Positions 28,562-37,731 of a DNA stretch of 64,000 nt are shown here, one piece after another. This DNA comes from Catenulispora sp. EB89 (GTDB taxonomy: Bacteria; Actinomycetota; Actinomycetes; Streptomycetales; Catenulisporaceae). Each line of letters begins with the position of its first letter. Within the stretch, counting starts at the first letter, position 1. A program made the position numbers and the translations under genes. Location of the stretch: NCBI RefSeq assembly GCF_041261445.1, contig NZ_JBGCCU010000006.1, positions 372,001 to 436,000 on the forward strand, read 5' to 3'. Under the pieces are notes generated by a model. That model was not told the DNA's origin. It did not search any database and saw nothing but the letters and a program-made list of their open reading frames with translations.

Positions 28562-29764
28562 GTGCTAGTACTCGTCGCGCCGGGCCAGGGTGCCCAGTCC
28601 CCCGGATTCCTCGCCCCCTGGCTGGAGGTCCCAGGTTTCGCCGACCGGCTGACCTGGTGGTCCGCCGTGGCCGGGCTGGATCTCGTGCACTACGGGACCG
28701 AAGCCGACGCCGAGACCATCAAGGACACCGCGATCGCGCAGCCGCTGCTGGTCGCCTCCGGCATCGCCTCTATGCTCGCGCTGTTCCCGCACCCCAGTGA
28801 CGCCTACTCTGCTGTTGGCGGGATCGGCGCGGCCGGCGGGCACTCCGTCGGCGAGATCGCCGCGGCCGCCGGCACCGGCGTGATCACCGCCGAGGCGGCG
28901 ATGGTGTTCGTCCGCGAGCGCGGCCGGCTGATGGCGCAGGCCGCCGCGGTCACCCCGACCGGCATGACCGCCGTGCTCGGCGGCGACCGCGAGGTGGTGC
29001 TGGCCAAGATCGCCGAGCACAACCTGATCCCGGCGAACAACAACGGGGCCGGCCAGATCGTGGCCGCCGGCACGCTGGAGGACCTGGCGCGGTTCGGGGA
29101 CGACGGCCCCGACGGGGCCCGGCTGCGTCCGCTGAGCGTGGCCGGCGCGTTCCACACCCAGCACATGGGCTCGGCCGTGGAGCAACTCTCCCGGCTGGCC
29201 AAGGGCATCACCACGCGCGACCCGCGCACCCGGCTGGTGTCCAACGCCGACGGCGCGGTCGTGCACGACGGCCGCGAGGTCCTGCGCCGCCTGGTCGCCC
29301 AGGTCTCCAACCCGGTCCGCTGGGACCTGTGCATGGATACCTTCGGCGAACTCGGGGTAACCGGCATCCTCGAGGTGCCGCCGGCCGGGACCCTCACGGG
29401 TCTGGCCAAGCGCGCGCTGAAGGGTGTGGAGACCTTCGCGCTGAAGACGCCGGACGACCTGGACGCCGCGCGCGCCTTCGTCGCCAAGCACGGCGAGTCG
29501 GCCGGAGCGGACTCGCTGGACACCGCCCCGACCTGGCGTCTGGTCATCGCCCCGCACGGCGGGACGGTGCGCAGGGGCGCCTTCCAGGCCGGCGACAAGC
29601 TGGAGCGGGACACCGCGGTGGCGACCGTCGCCGCCCGCGGTGACGAGCACGAGATCACGGTGCGACACGAGGGCGAGATCCTCGAGTGGCTCGTGGAAGA
29701 CGGGGACCCGGTCGCGCCGGGGCAGCCGCTGCTGCGCGTCCACCCGACCGGCTCGTACGTCTAG
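28562..29764 (+). CDS. fabD: Malonyl-CoA:ACP transacylase with C-terminal biotinyl/lipoyl-like domain
   Basis: FabD moves malonyl groups from CoA to ACP for type II fatty acid synthesis. Residues 1-310 are the transacylase domain: APGQGAQ near the start, GHSVGE with nucleophile Ser95, and GAFHTQHM with His198. Residues 324-400 are extra and resemble a biotinyl/lipoyl domain: PHGGTVRRGAFQAGDKL, EHEITVRHEGEIL, VEDGDPVAPGQPLL. The usual modified Lys is replaced by Glu362, so it cannot carry the cofactor. GTG 28562 gives the common MLVLVAPGQG start; GTG 28553 is in frame but gives an atypical N-terminus. First gene of the fab operon; fabH follows by 32 bases. Confidence 0.95.
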   Translation: MLVLVAPGQGAQSPGFLAPWLEVPGFADRLTWWSAVAGLDLVHYGTEADAETIKDTAIAQPLLVASGIASMLALFPHPSDAYSAVGGIGAAGGHSVGEIAAAAGTGVITAEAAMVFVRERGRLMAQAAAVTPTGMTAVLGGDREVVLAKIAEHNLIPANNNGAGQIVAAGTLEDLARFGDDGPDGARLRPLSVAGAFHTQHMGSAVEQLSRLAKGITTRDPRTRLVSNADGAVVHDGREVLRRLVAQVSNPVRWDLCMDTFGELGVTGILEVPPAGTLTGLAKRALKGVETFALKTPDDLDAARAFVAKHGESAGADSLDTAPTWRLVIAPHGGTVRRGAFQAGDKLERDTAVATVAARGDEHEITVRHEGEILEWLVEDGDPVAPGQPLLRVHPTGSYV

Positions 29765-29796
29765 CCGGCCCGACACTCGGTAAAGGGGATCCGATC

Positions 29797-30807
29797 ATGG
29801 CAACCATCAGGGAGAAGCAGGGCGCGGCGCACACCCGCATCATGGGTGTCGGCAGCTACGTCCCCAGCCGGGTCGTCACCAACGACGAGGTGATCACCTG
29901 GATCGACTCCTCCGACGAGTGGATCCGGACGCGCTCGGGCATCACCGAGCGCCGCTGGGCCACGCCGGAGGAGACCGTCCTGGAGATGTCGGTCGAGGCG
30001 GCCGGCAAGGCCCTGGCCGCCGCCGGGATCGGCGGGGACCAGCTCGGCGCGATCATCGTCTCCACGGTCTCGCACTTCCACCAGACCCCGGCGCTGGCCT
30101 GCCTGGTCGCCGACCGGCTGGGCACCAACGGCGCGGCCTACGACATCTCCGCCGGCTGCGCGGGCTTCTCCTACGGCGTGGCTCAGGCCTCGGACATGGT
30201 CAAGGCCGGCAGCGCCGAGTACGTCCTGGTGATCGGCGTGGAGCGGCTCTCGGACCTGACCGACATCCACGACCGCGGCACCGCCTTCATCTTCGGCGAC
30301 GGCGCCGGCGCGGTGGTGATAGGCCCCTCCGACACCCCCGGGATCGGCCCGGTGGTGTGGGGCTCGGAGGGCGACAAGTACGGCACCATCACCCAGACCT
30401 TCGCCTGGAACGACGTTCCCGAGGAGGGCGAGGACGGCGGGGAGGTTCGCGGCCCCTTCCTGCAGATGGAGGGCCAGGCGGTCTTCCGCTGGGCCTCCTA
30501 CCAGATGGCCGAGGTCTCGCTGAAGGCGCTGGCCGAGGCCGGCATCACCTCCGGCGACCTGGACGCGTTCATCCCGCACCAGGCCAACATGCGCATCACC
30601 GACCGGCTGGTGAAGGTCCTGGACCTGCCCGAGCACGTGCCGGTCGCGCGCACCATCGCCGAGTACGGCAACAACTCCGCGGCCACCATCCCGATGGCCA
30701 TGGACCGCATGCTCTCCGAGGGCAGCGCGCCGCACGGCGGCCTGGCCCTGCTCATCGGCTTCGGGGCGGGTCTGGTGTACGCGGCGCAGGTCGTTACGCT
30801 CCCCTAG
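29797..30807 (+). CDS. fabH: Beta-ketoacyl-ACP synthase III
   Basis: KAS III condenses an acyl-CoA primer with malonyl-ACP to start fatty acid synthesis; in actinobacteria it favours branched primers. The 336-residue protein has the full Cys-His-Asn triad: Cys121 in SAGCAGFSYG, His261 in HQANMR and Asn292 in GNNSAA. ATG 29797 has AAAGGGG upstream. An extended frame running back into fabD is not the real start. It lies between fabD and acpP in one operon. Confidence 0.98.
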   Translation: MATIREKQGAAHTRIMGVGSYVPSRVVTNDEVITWIDSSDEWIRTRSGITERRWATPEETVLEMSVEAAGKALAAAGIGGDQLGAIIVSTVSHFHQTPALACLVADRLGTNGAAYDISAGCAGFSYGVAQASDMVKAGSAEYVLVIGVERLSDLTDIHDRGTAFIFGDGAGAVVIGPSDTPGIGPVVWGSEGDKYGTITQTFAWNDVPEEGEDGGEVRGPFLQMEGQAVFRWASYQMAEVSLKALAEAGITSGDLDAFIPHQANMRITDRLVKVLDLPEHVPVARTIAEYGNNSAATIPMAMDRMLSEGSAPHGGLALLIGFGAGLVYAAQVVTLP

Positions 30808-30893
30808 CTGTTAGCCGTTAGATTCACCCCGGGCCCGCGCTACACGCGGATCCGGATCCACCCAACAGAAAACCAACGAAGGAGCGCCACACA

Positions 30894-31142
30894 ATGGCTC
30901 TGACCCAGGAAGAGATCCTCTCCGAGCTCGCCGAGATCGTCGAGGAGGTCGCCGGCGTCGACGCCGCCGACGTCCAGATGGACAAGTCGTTCACCGGCGA
31001 CCTGGACGTCGACTCGCTGACGATGGTCGAGGTCGTCGTGGCCGCCGAGGAGAAGTTCTCCGTGAAGATCCCGGACGACGCGGTCAAGGACCTGTCCACG
31101 GTCGGCGACGCGGTCGGCTACATCCAGAAGAACCAGACCTGA
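30894..31142 (+). CDS. acpP: Acyl carrier protein
   Basis: This 82-residue, very acidic acyl carrier protein holds growing acyl chains on a 4'-phosphopantetheine attached to Ser41 in the LDVDSLTMVE motif. AAGGAG lies just before ATG 30894. It is flanked by 86 and 91 base gaps from fabH and fabF, leaving room for a boosted ribosome loading or an internal promoter, since ACP is needed in excess. Confidence 0.98.
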   Translation: MALTQEEILSELAEIVEEVAGVDAADVQMDKSFTGDLDVDSLTMVEVVVAAEEKFSVKIPDDAVKDLSTVGDAVGYIQKNQT

Positions 31143-31233
31143 GCCACCGGCTAGGCCTGTCGTAACGCAGGACCCGCACTACGGCCGTCCGGCCGGCAGA
31201 ACCCGTAGAACTTCCAGATAGAAGGTAAGGCTC

Positions 31234-32478
31234 GTGACTGCTCGCAAGTCTGTCGTCGTCACCGGTGTCGGTGCGACCACGCCGCTCGGCGGAGACGCCG
31301 CCTCGTTCTGGGACGGTCTGCTGGCCGGACGCTCCGGGGTGCGCAACCTGACCGAGGAGTGGGCCGAGCAGCTGCCGGTCCGGTTCGCCGCGCGCGTCGC
31401 GGTGGAGCCGTCGGCGCACCTGAAGCCGGTGGAGATGCGCCGGCTGGACCGCTCGGCGCAGTTCGCGGTGATCGCGGCCCGCGAGGCCTGGAAGGACGCC
31501 GGCTTCGAGGGCAAGTCCGCCGAGCCGAACCGCCTCGGCGTGATGGTCGGCTCGGGCATCGGCGGCGTCACCACACTGCTGAGCGCCTACGACGACCTGC
31601 TCGCCAAGGGCCCGCGCTCGGTCGGCCCGCGCACCGTCCCCATGCTCATGCCGAACTCCCCGGCGGCCTACGTCGGCCTGGAGTTCGACGCCCGCGCCGG
31701 CGTGCACGCGCCGGTGTCGGCCTGCGCCACCGGCGCCGAGGCCGTCGGCCACGCCATCGAGATGATCCGCTCCGGCCGCGCCGACGTGGTGCTGGCCGGC
31801 GGTACCGAGGCGGCCATCCACCCGCTGCCGATCGCGGCCTTCGCCAACATGATGGCGATGTCCAAGCGCAACGACGACCCGCAGCACGCCTCCCGGCCCT
31901 TCGACGTCAGCCGGGACGGCTTCGTGCTCGGCGAGGGCTGCGGCATCCTGGTCCTGGAGTCGGCCGAGCACGCCGCCGCGCGCGGCGCCCGGGTCTACGC
32001 CGAGGCCGCCGGCGTCGGCTTCTCCGCGGACTCCCACGACATCGCCCAGCCCGAGCCGGACGGCCGCGGCGTCGCCGAGGCGCTGGCCTTCGCGCTGGAG
32101 GACGCCGACCTGTCGGCGAACGACGTCAAGCACCTGAACGCGCACGCCACCAGCACCCCGCGCGGCGACCTCGCCGAGATCATGGCCTTCCGGAAGATCC
32201 TGGGCTCGGCCGCCGAGGACGTCGCGGTCTCGGCCACCAAGTCGATGCACGGGCACCTGCTCGGCGGCACCGGCGCGATCGAGTCGGTGGCCACCGTGCT
32301 GGCCCTGTACCACCGCCAGGCCCCGCCGACGATCAACATCGAGACCCTGGACCCCGAGGTCACCCTGGACATCGTCCGCGACAAGCCGCGGGCGCTGCCC
32401 GAGGGGCAGATCGCGGCGCTGAACGACTCCTTCGGGTTCGGCGGGCACAACGTGGTCGTGGCTTTCCGGTCCGTCTGA
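31234..32478 (+). CDS. fabF: Beta-ketoacyl-ACP synthase II
   Basis: KAS II elongates acyl-ACP with malonyl-ACP. The 414-residue protein has the thiolase-fold catalytic set: Cys164 in SACATGAEAVGH, the first His in NAHATSTPRGD and the second His in KSMHGHLLGGTGA, plus the GFGGHN glycine loop near the end. It begins at GTG 31234, with GAAGGTAAGG upstream. The carboxyltransferase gene follows 19 bases later, so both are probably on the fab message. Confidence 0.98.
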   Translation: MTARKSVVVTGVGATTPLGGDAASFWDGLLAGRSGVRNLTEEWAEQLPVRFAARVAVEPSAHLKPVEMRRLDRSAQFAVIAAREAWKDAGFEGKSAEPNRLGVMVGSGIGGVTTLLSAYDDLLAKGPRSVGPRTVPMLMPNSPAAYVGLEFDARAGVHAPVSACATGAEAVGHAIEMIRSGRADVVLAGGTEAAIHPLPIAAFANMMAMSKRNDDPQHASRPFDVSRDGFVLGEGCGILVLESAEHAAARGARVYAEAAGVGFSADSHDIAQPEPDGRGVAEALAFALEDADLSANDVKHLNAHATSTPRGDLAEIMAFRKILGSAAEDVAVSATKSMHGHLLGGTGAIESVATVLALYHRQAPPTINIETLDPEVTLDIVRDKPRALPEGQIAALNDSFGFGGHNVVVAFRSV

Positions 32479-32497
32479 GGGGACTGAAGGCACCGAC

Positions 32498-33961
32498 ATG
32501 ACTGTCACCGACACCAAGGCCGCGCCGGCCATCCCGGCGCCGGCCTCCGCGAAGCCCTCCCGCGAGGACGACCCGCGCAACCCGGTCAAGCGCCTGGAGC
32601 GGCTCTTCGACGCCGGCACCACGGAGCTGCTGACCCCGGTCGACGACTCCGGCTTCCTGGCCGCGGCCGGCCTGATCGACGGCCGTCCCACCGTGGCCTA
32701 CGCCTCGGACGCCACGATCCAGGCCGGCGCCATGGGCGCCACCGGCTGCCAGGTGATCCTGACCGCCTACGAGCGCGCGCTGGCCGAGGGCTGCCCGATC
32801 GTCGCGCTCTTCCACTCCTCCGGCGCCCGCCTGCAGGAGGGTGTGGCCTCGCTGCACGCGGTGGGCCTGGTCTTCGCGGCCATGACCCGCGCCAGCGGCA
32901 AGATCCCGCAGATCTCCGTGGTCCTGGGCCCGGCGGCCGGCGGCGCGGCCTACGGCCCGGCGCTGACCGACATCGTGATCCTGGGCCCGGCCGGCCGCAT
33001 CTTCGTCACCGGTCCGGACGTGGTCCGCTCGGTCACCGGCGAGGACGTGGACGCGCTGCGCCTGGGCGGCCCGGAGCCGCACGGCCGGCGCTCCGGCGTG
33101 GTGCACGTGGTCTGCGACACCGACGACACGGCGTACGCCAACGCCCGCAAGCTGGCCGCGCTGCTGGGCGACCAGGGCACGCTGGACGTCTCGGCGGTCG
33201 AGGACCGCGACCTGGCGCACCTGCTCCCGGCCTCTCCGAAGCGCGCCTACGACGTCCACCCGCTGGTGAACGCGGTGTTCGACAAGGCCGGCGTGGAGCT
33301 GCACCCGAAGTGGGCCCCGAACGTGGTGACCGCCCTGGGCCGGTTCGGCGGCCGCACGGTCGGCGTCGTCGCCAACAACCCGCTGCGCCTCGGCGGCTGC
33401 CTGGACTCCTCCTCGGCGGAGAAGGCGGCGCGCTTCGTCCGCATGTGCGACGCGTTCGGCGTCCCGCTGATCGTCCTGGTGGACGTCCCCGGCTACCTGC
33501 CGGGCGTCGGCCAGGAGTGGGACGGCGTGGTCCGCCGCGGCGCAAAGCTCCTGCACGCCTTCGCCGAATGCGTGGTCCCGCGCGTCACCCTGGTGACCCG
33601 CAAGACCTACGGCGGCGCCTACATCGCGATGAACTCCCGAGCCCTGGGAGCCACGAAGGTCTTCGCCTGGCCGACCGCCGAAGTCGCGGTCATGGGCGCG
33701 GTGGCGGCGGTCCGCATCATCCACCGCCGCAAACTCGCGGAGGTCTCCGAGGACATCCGCCCGCAGCTGGAGCAGGAACTGGCGGCCGAGCACGAGAAGG
33801 TCTCCGGCGGCGTCCAGCGCGCGATCGAGATCGGCGTGGTCGACGAGGTCGTGGAACCGAGCGTGTCGCGCGGCGCCATCGCGGCGGCGATCGCCGCAGC
33901 GCCCGGCGGGATCGGCGGGGACGCGCTGGTGCGCGGGCAGCACGGGAACATTCCGCTGTAG
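32498..33961 (+). CDS. Acyl-CoA carboxylase carboxyltransferase (beta) subunit
   Basis: This 487-residue protein has the two crotonase-fold halves of the AccD/PccB carboxyltransferase family. The N-half contains HSSGARLQEGV and GPAAGGAAYGPAL; the C-half contains VDVPGYLPG, TRKTYGGAYIAM and WPTAEVAVMGAVAAV. It transfers the carboxyl from biotin to acetyl-CoA or propionyl-CoA, giving malonyl-CoA or methylmalonyl-CoA. Position directly after fabF suggests it supplies malonyl-CoA to the operon. The biotin carboxylase/carrier alpha chain is not in the window. A terminator hairpin follows at 33974. Confidence 0.95.
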   Translation: MTVTDTKAAPAIPAPASAKPSREDDPRNPVKRLERLFDAGTTELLTPVDDSGFLAAAGLIDGRPTVAYASDATIQAGAMGATGCQVILTAYERALAEGCPIVALFHSSGARLQEGVASLHAVGLVFAAMTRASGKIPQISVVLGPAAGGAAYGPALTDIVILGPAGRIFVTGPDVVRSVTGEDVDALRLGGPEPHGRRSGVVHVVCDTDDTAYANARKLAALLGDQGTLDVSAVEDRDLAHLLPASPKRAYDVHPLVNAVFDKAGVELHPKWAPNVVTALGRFGGRTVGVVANNPLRLGGCLDSSSAEKAARFVRMCDAFGVPLIVLVDVPGYLPGVGQEWDGVVRRGAKLLHAFAECVVPRVTLVTRKTYGGAYIAMNSRALGATKVFAWPTAEVAVMGAVAAVRIIHRRKLAEVSEDIRPQLEQELAAEHEKVSGGVQRAIEIGVVDEVVEPSVSRGAIAAAIAAAPGGIGGDALVRGQHGNIPL

Positions 33962-33973
33962 GTCTTCATCGAT

Positions 33974-34014
33974 TCAGCCCCCGGCGTGGTGCTCCGGCAC
34001 CGGTCGGGGGCTGA
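33974..34014. terminator. Bidirectional terminator between the fab operon and the GH130 gene
   Basis: TCAGCCCCCG (33974-33983) and CGGGGGCTGA (34005-34014) form a 10-bp stem between the convergent carboxyltransferase and GH130 genes. The loop is 21 bases and can fold further (GGTGC/GCACC). Confidence 0.75.
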
Positions 34015-34037
34015 TTCGTCTCTCGCGATGAGCAGCC

Positions 34038-35069
34038 TCAGCCCACGCAGGGACCGACGTCCTTCACCGGGAACGACGTCAGGTGCTCCAGCAGCGCGTC
34101 GAGCTCGCACGTCGCCAAGCAGATCCCCTGGTCCCCGCTGCCGTAATACAAATGCACCAGCCCGTCGATGACCAGCGCGCCGGACGGGAACGTCACCCGG
34201 TTCACCACCCCCGTCAGCTCCGCCTCGGTCTGCGGGGTCAGCAGCGGCGCGGGCGTGCGCGCGATCACCCGCCACGGCTCGGCCAGGTCCAGCAGCGCGA
34301 CGCTGATCTGCCACTCCGGCTCCTCCTCGCTGTCGGAGTTGCAGTAGAAGAACAGCCAGCCGGCGTCAGTGCGGATCGGCGGGGCGCCGAGTTCCGGGCC
34401 GCGGCGGACCCGCTTCTTCGCCAGCTCCGCGCGGTCGCCGGGGATCAGGACAGCGGTGTCGTCGTAGTTGTCGATCGCGGCGGCGATGTGGCCTGGCGGC
34501 GGGTTCTTGACCGCGTCCAGGTCGTCGAAGACGGTGTGGATGATCGCCGCGCCGGGCGTGTCAGAGCACCAGGTGAAGAACCAGAGGTACTTGCCGTCGA
34601 CCGGCTCCGGGAACAGCGTCGCAGCCTTCGACGGCGCGCCCTGCGGGCCGACGACGCCGTGCTTGGTGACGGTGTCGGCGCGCAGGTCCGGCGTCGTCGC
34701 CAGCGCGATGCGCACCTTGATGTCCGGCGGCGTGCCCTCGACGGCCGTGTAGTAGATGTAGTACTCGCCGTCGAGGTACACCACGCGCGGGTCCTCGCAA
34801 CCCAGGCCGTGCTCGTAGGGCTGGTCCGGGGCGATCAGCGGCTCGGGGCGCCGGACGAAGTGCACGCCGTCGGTGCTGTCCGCGATCCCGATCGAGGAGA
34901 CGTACTGCCCCGCGGTGCTGAACTCGACCCCGTTGGTCGCGCGGTACAGCATGTGGACGACGCCGTCCGCGCCCCGCACGACCGTGCCGTTGAGGACCGA
35001 GCCGGCCTCCCAGGGCTGGTCGGGGTTGCGACGCAGGATCGGGTTCGCGGGATGACGCTTCATCAACAT
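34038..35069 (-). CDS. Glycoside hydrolase/phosphorylase family 130 protein
   Basis: This 343-residue five-bladed beta-propeller protein resembles GH130, enzymes that phosphorolyse or hydrolyse beta-mannosides. Visible features are the N-terminal NPILRRNPDQPWEAGSVLNGTVV, the central CEDPRVVYLDGEYYIYYTA containing the catalytic-type Asp, and LVIDGLVHLYYGSGDQGICLA near the end. The exact specificity, or phosphorylase against hydrolase, cannot be set from sequence. It starts at ATG 35069 with AGGA seven bases upstream; ATG 35063 is also possible. It is downstream of the TPR gene on the same strand with a 21-base gap, so the two may be cotranscribed. Confidence 0.85.
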   Translation of the reverse strand: MLMKRHPANPILRRNPDQPWEAGSVLNGTVVRGADGVVHMLYRATNGVEFSTAGQYVSSIGIADSTDGVHFVRRPEPLIAPDQPYEHGLGCEDPRVVYLDGEYYIYYTAVEGTPPDIKVRIALATTPDLRADTVTKHGVVGPQGAPSKAATLFPEPVDGKYLWFFTWCSDTPGAAIIHTVFDDLDAVKNPPPGHIAAAIDNYDDTAVLIPGDRAELAKKRVRRGPELGAPPIRTDAGWLFFYCNSDSEEEPEWQISVALLDLAEPWRVIARTPAPLLTPQTEAELTGVVNRVTFPSGALVIDGLVHLYYGSGDQGICLATCELDALLEHLTSFPVKDVGPCVG

Positions 35070-35090
35070 GCAGTCATCCTGCCGTAGAAG

Positions 35091-35594
35091 CTAGCCCTCA
35101 AGCAGGACCCTGCCATAGTTCGCCATCGACCGGTTGTAGCGCGGCAGGTGCTTGGCCAGCGCGACCAGCACCAACGACAGCCCTTCGCGCTCCCGGCCGA
35201 GCGTGGCCAGGCACAGCGCGATCGTGGCGTCCAGCGCGTCGGACAGGTGGTCCTCGCCGCCGGTCTCCTTCTCCCTGAGCAGCGTGGCCAGCGCTTCGTC
35301 GACGCGGCCGACGTTCCGCAGCGAGCTGGACATCTGGATCACGGCCCGCCGCCGGTTCTCGCCGGTCAGGCCCCCGGTCTCCAGCGCCTGCGCGTACAGC
35401 GGCACGGCGAGGTCGGAGTGGCCCCAGCTGTCGCGGGCGCTCCCGCGGTGGAAGACGCCGTCGGCGTCACCCTCGGGCAGCTCGGCGGCGAGTGCGTCGA
35501 CCTGCGCGATGAAGGCCTCCTCCGAGTAGTCGTCGATGGCCGCGAACAGCGCGGCGACCTGGCGGTTGACGTCGGCCTTCAGGGCGGCGGTCAT
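35091..35594 (-). CDS. Tetratricopeptide-repeat protein
   Basis: This 167-residue, wholly helical cytoplasmic protein has TPR-like units, for example WGHSDLAVPLYAQALETGGL, VGRVDEALATLLREKET and LATLGREREGLSLVLVAL. Short proteins of this kind are frequent in actinobacteria and act as binding modules. GGAGAACGATC before ATG 35594 supports the start. It leads the GH130 gene by 21 bases and is divergent from the ArsR-type regulator. The partner is unknown. Confidence 0.75.
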   Translation of the reverse strand: MTAALKADVNRQVAALFAAIDDYSEEAFIAQVDALAAELPEGDADGVFHRGSARDSWGHSDLAVPLYAQALETGGLTGENRRRAVIQMSSSLRNVGRVDEALATLLREKETGGEDHLSDALDATIALCLATLGREREGLSLVLVALAKHLPRYNRSMANYGRVLLEG

Positions 35595-35725
35595 GATCGT
35601 TCTCCGTTTCGTCAGGGTGTTCGGCGGTGCGAGGACGATCGTGCCGAAGCGCCGGGATCATGGATACTCTTTCGGTCACCACCGAAACACCTCCGATAGA
35701 CCCAGCGCCCGGGAGAAGGAACCAG

Positions 35726-36706
35726 ATGCCCATCAGCCTCGGCTTCGGCCCCGCCGACCTGGCCCGATGCCGGTTCGCCGTCTCGCCGGCCTTCGAGACG
35801 CTGTCCGCCATCCGCGACGCGACCGGCCCGCAGGGCCCCGGCGCGCACGGCCGCTGGCTGGAGAGCGTGCGCCCGGCCCTGCCCGGCCTCGACCTGGACC
35901 CGATCGTCCTGCTGCAACCGCGCCGCGGCTACACCCCGGACTTCCTCGCCCCGCCCCCGACCGCCCCGGTCGGCGACTTCGACGCCGAGCTGACCCGCAT
36001 CGCCGCCACGCCCGAGCCCGTGGTGCGCCGCGAGATCGAGCTGGCGCTCCGGTACACCCCCGGCGCCCGCGACACCCCGACCGGCCGGCTGCTGCTCGGC
36101 CCGCCCGCCGAGGTCCTCAGCCTGCTGACGCAGCTGATCCGCGGCGCCTGGGAGACCCTGGTCGCCCCGCACTGGCCGCGGATCCGGGCGCTGCTGGAGG
36201 CCGACGTCGCGTACCAGTCCCGGCGCCTGGCCGAAGGCGGCCTGGACGGCCTGTTCGCCGGCCTGCACCCGACCGTGCACTGGACCGGCGACACCCTGAT
36301 CCGCGACCCCGGCGGCGACGAGCACCACGACCTCGACGGCCGGGGCCTGATCCTGATGCCGACCGTCTTCAAGTGGGACGAGGTCGTCGTCATCACCGAC
36401 GCGCCCTGGCAGCCGACCCTCGTCTACCCGGCGCGCGGCCTGGGCAACGCCTTCGAACCTCGCCGCGGGACGTCCGCCGCCGCCCTGGCCAAGCTCGTCG
36501 GCCGCACCCGCGCGCACCTGCTCACCGGGCTGGAGGAGCCGACCTCGACCAGCCTGCTGGCGCACCGGCACGCGTTGGCGCTCGGGACGGTCTCGGAGCA
36601 CCTCACGGTCCTGCGGGAGGCTGGGATGGTCGTCGGGGAGCGGCACCGGCACGAGATCCGGTACCGGCGGACCGAGCTCGGCGACCGGGTCGTGCAGGGG
36701 CGTTAG
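35726..36706 (+). CDS. ArsR-family winged-helix regulator (long form)
   Basis: This 326-residue protein has a C-terminal ArsR/SmtB-type helix-turn-helix (about 245-320): LLTGLEEPTSTSLLAHRHALALG, then TVSEHLTVLREAGMVVGERHRHEIRYRRTELGD. The N-terminal 230 residues (AVSPAFETLSAI...) form the larger domain seen in actinobacterial DUF5937-type regulators; they contain no Cys metal site, so it is probably not a metal sensor. AGAAGGA precedes ATG 35726. It is divergent from the TPR/GH130 pair and could regulate it, though nothing proves this. Confidence 0.82.
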   Translation: MPISLGFGPADLARCRFAVSPAFETLSAIRDATGPQGPGAHGRWLESVRPALPGLDLDPIVLLQPRRGYTPDFLAPPPTAPVGDFDAELTRIAATPEPVVRREIELALRYTPGARDTPTGRLLLGPPAEVLSLLTQLIRGAWETLVAPHWPRIRALLEADVAYQSRRLAEGGLDGLFAGLHPTVHWTGDTLIRDPGGDEHHDLDGRGLILMPTVFKWDEVVVITDAPWQPTLVYPARGLGNAFEPRRGTSAAALAKLVGRTRAHLLTGLEEPTSTSLLAHRHALALGTVSEHLTVLREAGMVVGERHRHEIRYRRTELGDRVVQGR

Positions 36707-36782
36707 CTCGTTCGGCGCCGAGCATCAGGCTTCGATCGCTCCGATCGCTTCATCGCTTCGATCGCCGAGACCTGATCCCCGA

Positions 36783-37661
36783 TCACCACCCGCCGGCCGC
36801 CAACTCCCGCGTGACCTCCAGGAACGCCGCCAACGCCGGCGCGACCTCGCCCCCGCCCCACACCAGCCCGACCCGCCACCGCGCCGCCTCGTGATCGATC
36901 GGCACCCACCGGATCCGCTCCGGCGCGATCACCACCGGCGCCCGCGCCGACACCAGCGCCACCCCGACACCCGCCGCGACCAGCGCCATCACCGTCTGCA
37001 GATCGTTCGCGCGCTGCAATACCCGCGGTTTGATCCCCTCGGCGGCCAGATAGCGCTTCACCTGGTCGACGAACCCCGGCCCCCGGGTCTGCACCAGCGC
37101 CACCATCCCGTGCCGGCGGATCAGCTCCCGCACGCCGGGCCCGGTGTCGACGTTCCCCGGGACCGCCAGCGTCAGCCGGTCGACGCCGAGTTCGAGCACG
37201 GACAGGTCCGGGTCCACCGGCAGCCGCGCGAACCCGGCGTCCAACTGCCCCCGCCGCAGCCGCTCCAGCTGCACCGCCGAGGCCATGTCGTCGAGCGTGA
37301 CGCCGACGTCGGGGTGCCGGCGCCGGAACTCGGCGACCGCGCGCGGCGCGAAGTCGATCGTCGACAGCCCGAACGCCAGCGCCAGCCGGCCCGCGCCGCC
37401 GGCCGTCAGCCGTCTGGCCCGCAGTTCGAAGCCGTCGAGCCGGTCCAGGGCCTCCCGGGCGTCGGGCAGCAGGGTGCGGCCGAGCGGGGTCAGGCGGGCG
37501 CCGAGGCGTCCGCGCCGGAACACCGCCCCGCCGATCCGCGCCTCCAGCGCCTGGATCTGCTTGGTCAGCGCCGGCTGGGTCACGGCCAGGGCCTTCGCCG
37601 CCGCGCCGAACGTGCCGTGGTCGGCGACCGCGACGAATGCCCGCACCAGCCGGTCTTCCAT
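36783..37661 (-). CDS. LysR family transcriptional regulator
   Basis: This 292-residue LysR-type regulator has a winged-helix domain in residues 1-60 (MEDRLVRAFVAVADHGTFGAAA, VTQPALTKQIQALE) and an effector domain (90-285). It is divergent from the nitrilase-like gene, the starts only 70 bases apart, so they share a promoter region and the nitrilase is the probable target. The effector may be a nitrile, amide or carbamoyl compound related to that enzyme. Confidence 0.93.
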   Translation of the reverse strand: MEDRLVRAFVAVADHGTFGAAAKALAVTQPALTKQIQALEARIGGAVFRRGRLGARLTPLGRTLLPDAREALDRLDGFELRARRLTAGGAGRLALAFGLSTIDFAPRAVAEFRRRHPDVGVTLDDMASAVQLERLRRGQLDAGFARLPVDPDLSVLELGVDRLTLAVPGNVDTGPGVRELIRRHGMVALVQTRGPGFVDQVKRYLAAEGIKPRVLQRANDLQTVMALVAAGVGVALVSARAPVVIAPERIRWVPIDHEAARWRVGLVWGGGEVAPALAAFLEVTRELAAGGW

Positions 37662-37731
37662 TCCCGCAGTTTATCGACAGCCTCGCGACATTCATTGGAC
37701 TCATCGAAGGCGGCGGAGCTTGCATAGACGC

